This document shows positions 27,786 through 35,821 of a DNA stretch of 64,000 nucleotides, piece by piece (positions within the stretch are counted from its first letter, which is position 1; each line of letters starts with the position of its first letter). Position numbers and translations under genes: made by a program. Under the pieces are notes generated by a model, which saw only the letters and a program-made list of their open reading frames with translations, searched no databases and was not told the origin of the DNA. The DNA lies in the NCBI GenBank assembly GCA_003116975.1, contig BGKB01000050.1:310001-374000 (forward strand). Direction: 5' to 3'. The stretch comes from Aurantiochytrium sp. KH105 (lineage: Eukaryota > Sar > Bigyra > Thraustochytrida > Thraustochytriidae).

Positions 27786-29225
27786 TTACACATGGTCGTT
27801 GATCACCTCGCGACCGTTCTCAAAGAGAACGTTGAGCTTGAAGCCACGAACGCCACCCTGGGAGCGCACCGTGACAGCTGCAGCAGCCGCTTGCTCGGGA
27901 GTAGTGGGGGCACCGTATGCCTCCTCGTACGCATGCGCCACGTGCAGCGCAAAAGGATGAGTCGAGAACTCTTTGCGAGGGATCTCGCGCCAGTATCCAC
28001 CTCGCGAGGCCGACGAGGGCGGTGCGTCCCGGGCATGCGCGTCCTGCGCGAGAGCGAGCGAGATTGCGGGATCAAAGAGGCGCTCGCGGAGCAGCACGTG
28101 ATCCTCGGCTCCAAGCGGAACATGAGACTCGTTGTGGCGCACACCGGCCGTCAGCTGGCAGTTCGAGTTGGCCGGGCATCCAGCCCAGATATCGGACTCG
28201 ATACCACAGAGATCGGCGCCGCGAATGAAACGAAAGACACCCTCATTGCCCCAGTTCGGACCCCAGCTGTTCTTCACAAGCCAGTAGTCCATCTGCGAAG
28301 ACTCATCGTGACCCCAGCCCAAGAGATTGAGACAATGGCCTCCAACAACTGGCTGCTTGTCTGTGCTGTTGTAAATGCCCAGAGGGGAGTCGTTGAAGAA
28401 CTTGCCAAAATTTCCAAAGTAATCAATGCAGACCTGAAGGGGACCGTTGGTCATGAGTTCCACCTGCATGGCGCGGACCTGACGTCCAAGGGCCTCGGCG
28501 TCAGAAGCAGGACGGGGTTCGGCAGTGCTTGCTCGAGAATGCAGCTCTGGGTCATGGATCGAGCCAAAGCTGTGCACGCGGTAGAACGTGGGCTTTGTCC
28601 CTGAGTCCTCGCATTGGTCGATGACACCATCGCAGCTTCGGCATCCGTTACCGTGCGGATCCTTGCCATGGCAGTGGCCAGATGTGTAAGGTACACAGCC
28701 GCCAGCACCTCCGGCCTCCATCGTGGGAAGTCCATGGATGAACATGTAACGCCAGGCGTCTGAGTTCCAGCCGCCGCCGCAGCCGGCCGAGTCTGGGAAG
28801 AGCTTTTTGTCTTCGGCAAGGGATGCGCAGGAAAGGAGGGCCTGCGGCGACGGAAAGAGGGCCGTGCGCTTGCATCCATGGTCGTGGGCCTGGTGGAGAT
28901 CTTCGGTGCACTGGCCAGCCTTTTGAAAAAGTCGGTTGCCCGTGAACACGCCGCCGGGGGGCAGCGCCGTCCCGTTCTCCGCGAGCCAGATGCACGCGCG
29001 GTCACCAAAGACGGAGGTCGCGCTCACGGCCCAGCAGCTACCGCATTGGCCCTGGTCCATGACGTGCAGGCCGCATCCGTACCACTTGGTCCTGGTATCA
29101 AAGTGGGTTGGGATCTCCACGTCTACGGCAAGGGCACTTTCCTGTTGCGCGGACAGCGCCAGCGTCACCAGGAGAGCCGCCGCGATCCTCGTCGCGAGCG
29201 CAGGCCCGTTCATCGTGCCCCACAT
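27786..29225 (-). CDS. Cathepsin B-like papain-family cysteine peptidase
   Basis: 479 residues from the ATG at 29225 (an alternative ATG is at 29213). A signal peptide (ATRIAAALLVTLALSA) leads almost directly into the mature enzyme, IPTHFDTRTKW, like cathepsin B LPASFDAREQW. Catalytic elements are complete: oxyanion Gln and Cys in DQGQCGSCWAVSAT (Cys64), the His in VGGHCLNLLGWG and the Asn in VKNSWGPNWG. The CGGGWNSDAW segment and many Cys pairs also fit family C1A. Two things are odd: the 60-100 residue inhibitory propeptide is absent, and about 115 residues of unrecognised sequence follow the catalytic domain. A secreted or lysosomal protease is inferred. The frame stays open to 29390, but that stretch is Arg-rich and unlikely to be translated. 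Confidence 0.88.
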   Translation of the reverse strand: MWGTMNGPALATRIAAALLVTLALSAQQESALAVDVEIPTHFDTRTKWYGCGLHVMDQGQCGSCWAVSATSVFGDRACIWLAENGTALPPGGVFTGNRLFQKAGQCTEDLHQAHDHGCKRTALFPSPQALLSCASLAEDKKLFPDSAGCGGGWNSDAWRYMFIHGLPTMEAGGAGGCVPYTSGHCHGKDPHGNGCRSCDGVIDQCEDSGTKPTFYRVHSFGSIHDPELHSRASTAEPRPASDAEALGRQVRAMQVELMTNGPLQVCIDYFGNFGKFFNDSPLGIYNSTDKQPVVGGHCLNLLGWGHDESSQMDYWLVKNSWGPNWGNEGVFRFIRGADLCGIESDIWAGCPANSNCQLTAGVRHNESHVPLGAEDHVLLRERLFDPAISLALAQDAHARDAPPSSASRGGYWREIPRKEFSTHPFALHVAHAYEEAYGAPTTPEQAAAAAVTVRSQGGVRGFKLNVLFENGREVINDHV

Positions 29226-30861
29226 GCTGCTTTCCCAGCCGCTTGTTCTTCGTCCGTTCGTCTGCTCTCGCTCGCGTCGCGACGCGACGAGGGTTTCTCT
29301 TCTCCTCTCGCTCCCACGATCCTCCACCCTCCTGCCTGGCTGCCTGGCCTCCGCGACGCAGAGACGCGCGCCGACCTCGCTCGCGTGCACCTCCGGGCCG
29401 CCAACGGTGTTTCTGCTTTGCGGCGCCTCCTTGGAGCTCCGGGCCTTCCCAGCCTAGTTCTGCTTTTGCCGGCCCCCCCTGCTCTCGCTTTTCCGCCACC
29501 GCTGCCTTCTTCTTTTTCCTTCTTCCCCTCCTTCCTCGCCGGCTCTGGCCCCTCCGGCGACCACTCGACCCGCTTGCGGCAGCTGCTGCTGCACTGCTGC
29601 GAGTTTACAGTCGACAAAAGCGAGAACGCAAGCCCACGGAGCGGCGTTCGCTTGCCAGGAAGCCGCCGCGCCTTCCTGGGTGTGGACGGAGGATTGACAC
29701 GGGGGCGTTCGGGGCACCCTCGCGGGCGCGTGCTCTGCGCCAGCGATGGCAGAAAGCGAGCAAGAAAGCCAGCTGCGTGGGCCCTGGCGGCGATGAATGA
29801 TGGCAGGCTAGGCGAGGCAAGGCAAGGCTAGGCGAGGCAAGGCAAGGCTCGGAACGCGGATTCGGAGCTCTTCGGGGCGGCATCTCGCAAGGAAATGCCG
29901 TGCCGGGGACAGCCACCATGGCCATTGGACACGGATGGATGGGCTGGGCTGTGCTAGGGCCTTTCTTCAGTTTGTGCAGACAGATTGAAGTTCGGCAGGA
30001 CGCAACGTTGCGCAACTGCAGCAGCAGCAGCAACTGCAGGTAGTGAGTGTGGCAGCGGTGCGGCGACTGCGACGAGGTGACTGGCAAAGCTGTCGTCAAG
30101 GATGATGATGGAGACCGTGGCAGCGGCCAAGCGTGGCTCGCCATTGGTATGGCTGGTGGTGTGGCGGCTCCCTGGCCAGTCAGATTTTTACACATCCACC
30201 GCAAACCTACCATGACAGCATTAGCGTTTGTATCAACATGGATGGGGCAGGCAAGCTGAGGTAGGAGGTAGCAGCAGCTGCTACTGCTGCCGCTGGTGAT
30301 GGCTGGTGATCAAGGTGAGGATGGTTGTGTGCTAGTGCTGGATTTGTGCGCGCGCAACCCGAATTGCGGTCGCCAAGCGAGCGAGCGAGCGAGCAAAAAA
30401 AAACGAGGCAATCTCCACTTTTACAGGTAGTAGTTGCCTTCCATTTGGTTGTATTGCATTGCATTGTGGCATAAATAAAAGTAGACCTCATTATTAGTGT
30501 CCAGATAGGGTTTATGTTAATGCAGCGTCAAGACGCTCAACGGATCGTTTCGCAAAATGAGGGAGCAAGAGTATTATTATAAGCGCCAAGTTGACCGAGA
30601 AGAGAGATACATAAGGTGGATAAGGATAGATAGATTAACCGATCAGCCTAGAAGCTCGGGCGCGGCGCGGCCTGGCCGGACGGCTTAGTCTGCAGCTGTT
30701 GTGCTTGCCTTGCATAAGCTAGCTTGAGGGCAAAGGCGTAGAGTCGAGCTCGGCATCGCGTGCACGTGCACGTGCGCGGGCGTGTACGTGTGCGCGTGCT
30801 TCCTCGCGCCCGAGCGCATCTCGAGCAAGCATCATCGCAAGCTCGTCAGCTATTTGACGTG
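29226..30861. promoter_or_regulatory. Divergent peptidase/coiled-coil spacer
   Basis: A 1,636 bp spacer between divergent genes. The left third is GC-rich. A two-copy 20 bp repeat based on AGGCTAGGCGAGGCAAGGCA occurs at about 29807-29850. Around 30420-30640 the DNA is AT-richer, and just before the next gene there is a GTGCAC/GTGCGC run (30758-30800). Open frames here look like chance products of composition. Confidence 0.5.
29807..29850. repeat. Two-copy 20 bp tandem repeat
   Basis: Two adjacent near-identical copies of the unit AGGCTAGGCGAGGCAAGGCA, followed by a partial third. It lies in the divergent spacer and has no coding role that I can see. Confidence 0.75.
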
Positions 30862-32691
30862 ATGGACGGAGTTCTCGCGCAAATCCGTGCACGACGCAAA
30901 GTGATCGAGGTTGAGGATGACACCGAAAGTCAGCTATTTAGGCAAAACAGCGAGACAGGTTCGCTTTTTCGCCAGAGCAGCGGACGCTCCATCGGATCAG
31001 AGAGACTGAAGCGGCTGCACTCGCTTCGTAGACTGTCCAATCGGAGTCTTAGCTTTCGCAGCGACGGCTCCGCCAACGAGGACCGTAGTCTTTCCATCGC
31101 CTCGAGAAAAGTTGATGGAACCAATGTGAAAAATAGTAAGGGCCTTCGCGAAGGCAAGAACCATGAAGAGGAGGGGAAAGAAGAAGAAGAAGAAGAAGAA
31201 GAAGAAGAATCAAAGGATGCAGAAAGGCCACCTCAGGCAAACGACAAAGTAGCATTACCAGCTCATAACAAAGCCGAGTCCAAGACTTCAGCAGCATCCG
31301 CGGCAAATCCGCCTGTGGCCAGCCATACTGCTGCCTCGAGCGAGAGAGATCGCCGCGTATCCTCCCACGTCTCCGATGCAGACATCCCCTCGCCACCGCC
31401 AACACCGCCTTCGCCTCCTGGGCTCCCGTCGTTGCCTCGCAAAGATCCCCCGACGCTCGCGCAGCGTCGAATGCCCAAACCGCCTCCAGGCCTCGACATT
31501 TCAGCTGCCAATAACGCAGAAGGTGACTCGAGGGCGACGATGGATAGGCCATCGCCGCCCCCGACGCCTCTCGAGGCAGAGTCAAAACTGCAAAGACATT
31601 TTTCAAGCAGCTCCTCACGGCGGTCAGGCTTCGGAGAAGCAACCAGGAATGATATGGCGTCCATCGCCAAAGTCGATCTCGATCGCATCACCAAAGAGCT
31701 CAGTCAGCTCCGCGACGATGTGCGGCAGTCGCGTACGCTAGCCAACGACCTCGATATGGTGCGCAAGGAGACCGCGCGCGCAAATGAGGCAAAGCATGCT
31801 CTCCAGACCCAGATTGAGGGGCTCCGCGCTCAACTTCGGGACTCGCAGACTGCGCTTCAGCACGAGCGAGAACTGAAGAATCAGCTTCAAAGTGAAGTCC
31901 ACGCTAGTCGTGATGCTGTTCTTGAACTTAAGGCAGAGATTCAGAACGCGCGAGCGCGAGAAGAAACTGTCGCTCATCAGGAAAAGCAGATTGCCGCGCT
32001 TCGGGACGAACTCGAGAGCGCTCGCGCCGACGCCAAAAAGGTACTTGCGGCTGTTGCAACAATGGTGGGTGGAAGACGTGAGCTTCTCCGGCTGACGACC
32101 GCGGCCGCTGCAAATGGCGGTACTGATCCTGCTCTAGAACTCCAAGGTCCGCACGCAGCTCATGGAGCTCACGCAGCTCATGCAGCCCATGCGGCTCATG
32201 CGGCCCAAGGCCCTCAAAAAGGAGCCATGCAAGACGAGAGCTCTGGCGCATCCGTCAAAGTGCTCGCCGAGACGACACCGTCTTGTATTACGGAGAAGAA
32301 GGACGACATGACAGACAATAGGTATCACCTTGAAAACGCACACTCCATGCATGCGGCACAGCAGCGCATGCATGCGGCACAATATCGAGATGTCGAAACA
32401 GAGGTTTGCTGGACCAACGACGAGGGTCGCATCAGTACGGGCGCCGTTTCGACGCTCCATCGCGATTTCCAAGAGGCAGGAGGAGCCCAGGGAGGTCGAG
32501 CAAGGCAAAGCGCTCAACAGTCTGGGCCTACTGCCGTGAATGTGCAAGAGTACAACCGTGAGCACGCAATGCATGTTGGAGCTCGGGTTGATCATTTGCG
32601 AAACGCTCTTGAGCATGCGCGGCGAAGAGAGCGTACCCAAGGACGTTTATTGGCACAGTCGCGTCGCAAATGCGCATACACTTATATGTAG
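30862..32691 (+). CDS. Unrecognised coiled-coil protein with (His-Ala-Ala) repeats
   Basis: 609 residues from the first in-frame ATG at 30862; the frame is open further left but without ATG. I do not recognise a family. The N-terminal 100 residues are Ser/Arg-rich (RRLSNRSLSFRSDGS) with several possible R-x-x-S phosphorylation sites. A Glu-rich run follows near 105-122, then a Pro-rich linker containing two PPPTP motifs. From about 270 to 420 there are heptads typical of a coiled coil (ELSQLRDDVRQSRTLANDLD). Near 430-450 Ala and His alternate in an AHAAHAAHAA pattern. The C-terminal 100 residues are Gln/Arg-rich with further short helices. No transmembrane segment or enzyme motif is visible. 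A cytoskeletal or scaffold role would be a guess. Confidence 0.72.
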   Translation: MDGVLAQIRARRKVIEVEDDTESQLFRQNSETGSLFRQSSGRSIGSERLKRLHSLRRLSNRSLSFRSDGSANEDRSLSIASRKVDGTNVKNSKGLREGKNHEEEGKEEEEEEEEEESKDAERPPQANDKVALPAHNKAESKTSAASAANPPVASHTAASSERDRRVSSHVSDADIPSPPPTPPSPPGLPSLPRKDPPTLAQRRMPKPPPGLDISAANNAEGDSRATMDRPSPPPTPLEAESKLQRHFSSSSSRRSGFGEATRNDMASIAKVDLDRITKELSQLRDDVRQSRTLANDLDMVRKETARANEAKHALQTQIEGLRAQLRDSQTALQHERELKNQLQSEVHASRDAVLELKAEIQNARAREETVAHQEKQIAALRDELESARADAKKVLAAVATMVGGRRELLRLTTAAAANGGTDPALELQGPHAAHGAHAAHAAHAAHAAQGPQKGAMQDESSGASVKVLAETTPSCITEKKDDMTDNRYHLENAHSMHAAQQRMHAAQYRDVETEVCWTNDEGRISTGAVSTLHRDFQEAGGAQGGRARQSAQQSGPTAVNVQEYNREHAMHVGARVDHLRNALEHARRRERTQGRLLAQSRRKCAYTYM

Positions 32692-33081
32692 AGCGCACGA
32701 ACAGGCTCTGTAAATGATCGCAACACAAACAAATAAATAAAAATGGCATTTCCTTCCAAAATCTTGTTATCTTATGATGTGCAAATCGGCAAATTCTATG
32801 CTAGCGCGTCGGGATGCAAGCTGGCTTTGACATTGATCAAACGGTCGTCGCAAAGATTTTGTGAGCACTTTAGTCAATTAGTCAGTTCAGTCTCATTCGA
32901 GGACGAATCTATACTCAATGTTTTGATTGGAAATCAGTCGCCTAAGCCCGTGTCTTCTGCCCGTACACGTTTCTTCTTGATGGAAACGAAAAACAGGCAT
33001 CCAATCATTATACATTCACACTCGTACGCATACAGAGAGCACGCCAAAACTTCAGTGAAAACATCACCAGAATATTGGTGA
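32692..33081. other. Convergent coiled-coil/TPP-carrier spacer
   Basis: A 390 bp AT-richer convergent spacer with overlapping AATAAA hexamers at 32732-32741. An open frame at 32743-33081 on the plus strand codes for no recognisable protein and I do not call it. Confidence 0.5.
32732..32741 (+). terminator. Candidate polyadenylation signals
   Basis: Two overlapping AATAAA hexamers begin 41 bp after the stop codon of the coiled-coil gene, a plausible distance for 3' processing. Confidence 0.4.
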
Positions 33082-34107
33082 TCAATCTTCCTCGGCGCTG
33101 TCCTCCGTGCCTGGCGTCAAGCCAACCAATAAGGCCAGAGCGTATTCATACGTCGCAAAGGTTACAGCCGTCGCCACAGCAGACTTTAGAAGTGTTGGGA
33201 CGAGCCCACTGAAAAAACTGCGAGGCCCTTCGTGTATGTACATTTCCCGAAAGCAGTCAATCATTCCATTATAGCGAGCTGCGCGCGCTGACTCTCGTCC
33301 CAGGAGATGATTGACTTGAATCCGCTTCTTGACCGTATCGAGCGGGTGGACGATGACTTTGGACAGAACTCCTGCCAAAGACCCAGAAAGAAGCTGCGCT
33401 GCCGTCTGCGCCATGCTTGGAGCCCCGGCCTCCTTGCTCTCTGTGTGGGTAAGTGCAGTGACGTGCCGCTTGATGTAGCCGTAAAAGGCAAAGGAAAAGG
33501 CCATGCCCGGCACAACTTGCGTCACCGTAGGCAAGAACCCGCGATAAAACCCCAAGAAACCATCGCGCTGGAGTGTCAACCGCGTGAGCGCAAAGACATT
33601 GCCATGCTCGGCGCGACGATAGACGAGCTGGGTCCGAATAGTGTCGAGCGGGTAGGAAATTGTCGTCGCCGCCAGAGATCCTGCCGCGCCTGCCACGAGG
33701 TCCACGCCAAGTGGAGCCGTTTCGCGCGAGAATCCGAGGATGCGAAGGGTTTCCTGATAAGCGGGGAATTGCACGCCTGCGTACAGGCCCCAGAGTACAA
33801 GCGAAGGCGCCGTTCCCTTCCACAGGCCGCGCACGCCCTCCTCGCGTAAAATCTTGGTCGCACTTTGTGCCACGCCACGATACCCGTCCTGGCCCGACAC
33901 CTGCAGCTGCAGCCTGATCTTGAGAACGTCCAAGGGCGAGACGATCAGCCTCGAGACGACGCCTGAGGCGACGCCCGCGGCCGACTCTCGCCCGCGCCTT
34001 CTTGCGCCAGCCTCTGCGCCGCCCGTGGGCTCGCGGCTCGACGTCGTCGCGGGGTTCTTCCCCTGCGCCGACGCCGACTTTGTGCCTCCGGCCACCGCCA
34101 CGCACAT
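33082..34107 (-). CDS. SLC25A19: Mitochondrial thiamine pyrophosphate carrier (SLC25A19/TPC1 type)
   Basis: 341 residues, six transmembrane helices in three repeats. It is a mitochondrial inner-membrane carrier that should exchange cytosolic thiamine pyrophosphate for nucleotides. Each repeat begins with the Px[DE]xx[KR] signature: SPLDVLKIRLQ, YPLDTIRTQLV and HPLDTVKKRIQV. The third, with its doubled basic residues, and YNGMIDCFREMYIHEGPRSFF resemble the TPC proteins (HPLDLFKKRLQV, YKGLMDCAKQV). The first 40 residues are Ala/Gly/Arg-rich and may be disordered. Subfamily assignment is by these motifs and could be wrong among close relatives, but the mitochondrial-carrier call is certain. The gene is divergent from the PAP2 gene. 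Confidence 0.88.
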   Translation of the reverse strand: MCVAVAGGTKSASAQGKNPATTSSREPTGGAEAGARRRGRESAAGVASGVVSRLIVSPLDVLKIRLQLQVSGQDGYRGVAQSATKILREEGVRGLWKGTAPSLVLWGLYAGVQFPAYQETLRILGFSRETAPLGVDLVAGAAGSLAATTISYPLDTIRTQLVYRRAEHGNVFALTRLTLQRDGFLGFYRGFLPTVTQVVPGMAFSFAFYGYIKRHVTALTHTESKEAGAPSMAQTAAQLLSGSLAGVLSKVIVHPLDTVKKRIQVNHLLGRESARAARYNGMIDCFREMYIHEGPRSFFSGLVPTLLKSAVATAVTFATYEYALALLVGLTPGTEDSAEED

Positions 34108-34799
34108 CGAAGCGGTCGCCTCGCGCAGCTGGGACTGTGCTTCCGCGCACCCCGGCCTCCCGGCCTCCCGCGGCCGCGGCTTTCTCGCGCCGCCCGCCTC
34201 GTCGCGCTCGCGCTCGCGCTCGCGGGCTCGGGTCCGCGGTTCTGCGCGTCAATCAATCGCTGTCTCTGTCAGTCAGTCACTCACTGTCACTCAATCGCCT
34301 TTTGCTTCTCGCCTTGCCGGGGATGACGCCCATCGGAATTGGGGGGCCGAGGGGACCCCAATACGGCTCGGCATTTGCAGGCTCCGGCGGCACCCGATTT
34401 GGAGGCCGGGTTGACTTTGGAGTTGGAGTTGGGTGCGCGAGTCTCTCGGCGCAGACTTCGAAAGAGCGGCCTGCAGGTTTTCGGCGCGAGCGGGACGCGT
34501 GGAGTCCACGTCCGGCGGAGGGCGAGGACTGCATGCGCGCGTGCATGCGCGGATAAGGCAACCGGTGGAAGAGCTTGTGGGGCTGAAAAAGGATTGTCTC
34601 TTTTTGCATTCGTGGGCTTGCTTACCAGTGTGTCGCTCGCTCGCTCGCTTGGCTTGCTTGCTTGCTCAGCTGAGCACACTCTTTTCGTTTCAGGATCGTA
34701 GCAACGCGGAATCACGATCACAGCGAAGAGGTCTCAGACATTAAAGAGTGGTAATCACTTTGCTTTTGCGATTGAATTTTCAAGACAAAAAGCACAACA
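34108..34799. promoter_or_regulatory. Divergent carrier/PAP2 spacer
   Basis: A 692 bp divergent spacer. CGCTCG repeats at about 34203-34225, a CAGT/CACT run near 34270-34295, and GCTC/GCTT repeats at about 34637-34675 are the only notable structures. No gene is seen. Confidence 0.5.
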
Positions 34800-35420
34800 A
34801 TGGGAGGTGTTTTGCGAAAAGTGCTGCAAACAAAGTACATCACTGCGGCGGCGACGGGTTTAAGCTTGGCCTACTTGCGCAATGGCTTCATGGTGAGGCT
34901 TCTCGTGGGCGCAGGTCTGAACAGCGTGCTCTCCAAGGTCTTGAAACGTGTCTTTGATCAACCACGGCCTGAAAAGGCGTCAGAGAGCGGCAAGACTGAT
35001 CCTGGCTTTCCATCGAGCCATGCTCACATGTTGTTTTACCTTTCCGTGTATACGACGCTTGCTATTGACGCCCCTGGAGCTCCAGCATGGGTCCCATACC
35101 TTACTCTTGCATATGCTTCCGTCGGGAGTGTGTGGAGGGTCTTCATTGAACGCCATACTCCGATTCAAGTGATTGCGGGTATCGTTTCGGGAAGCATCGG
35201 AGCGCTGCTTTGGTATCTGGCCGTACCCCAAGAGCTCGTCGCAAAATCCGATGTTTTGGTGCACCGCGCACAAGCAGACTATCCTCTCATTTCTCTGGTG
35301 GTTTCATTAGGATCATCTTTGACTGCATTTGGAATCCTCAAAAATTATGGAAACCTTATCAGCACGCCCACGCGTCTGGTCCCCAAGCAGACTTCTGAAC
35401 AAGAAAAAAAAGCTGAATAG
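34800..35420 (+). CDS. PAP2-family lipid phosphatase (LPP-epsilon/dolichyl-diphosphatase-like)
   Basis: 206 residues. The three PAP2 phosphatase motifs are present: K-x6-R-P in KRVFDQPRP, PSSHAH in the middle, and the R-x5-H motif in RVFIERHTPIQ. In the last motif the usual Asp four residues after His is Gln, as in dolichyl-diphosphatase and plastid LPP-epsilon. The spacing DPGFPSSHAHMLFYLS also fits plant LPP-epsilon (DPGMPSSHAQS). Four hydrophobic segments are visible. A phosphatidate or polyprenyl-phosphate phosphatase in an internal membrane is likely, and the substrate is not decided by sequence. The short N-terminus (MGGVLRKVLQTKYITAAATG) could be a weak targeting signal. The coiled-coil gene follows on the same strand after 401 bp. 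Confidence 0.86.
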   Translation: MGGVLRKVLQTKYITAAATGLSLAYLRNGFMVRLLVGAGLNSVLSKVLKRVFDQPRPEKASESGKTDPGFPSSHAHMLFYLSVYTTLAIDAPGAPAWVPYLTLAYASVGSVWRVFIERHTPIQVIAGIVSGSIGALLWYLAVPQELVAKSDVLVHRAQADYPLISLVVSLGSSLTAFGILKNYGNLISTPTRLVPKQTSEQEKKAE

Positions 35421-35821
35421 GCCTGAGAAGTGCTTAAAAAATATAAAATAATCTGATTCTCACGTGAATTTGCGATTTTTTTTTTCCCTCTTTTGGCGCT
35501 TGTCTCGAAGCAAGAAAGGTAACACTTTTCATCCCTCTCTCCTTCCCTCCCTCTGTCCTCCCACCCCCTGCTCTCCCTTTTACGTGTGTCGTGGCCCTTA
35601 ATCTTTCCCATTATAGCCACGCTCAGCTTTTGTTTGCCTAATTTATCCGGTGAGGCTTCTTTCACCCTCCCCCATCCTTTTTTCCTTTCATCTTCGTCTC
35701 TTCTTTGATCAATCCTTTGTTCAATCAGTCCCCTTACCATCTTGTCGCGTCGCATAATTTGTGACAGAGAACGAGCGCATGCGCGTGTGCTCGTGCACGA
35801 TCGTCGCTCTTCTGCTCGCGA
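35421..35821. other. Spacer between PAP2 and coiled-coil genes
   Basis: A 401 bp same-strand spacer with a pyrimidine-rich stretch (CCCTCTCTCCTTCCCTCC type, about 35530-35580). It contains the PAP2 3' flank and the promoter of the next gene. Nothing else is seen. Confidence 0.5.
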
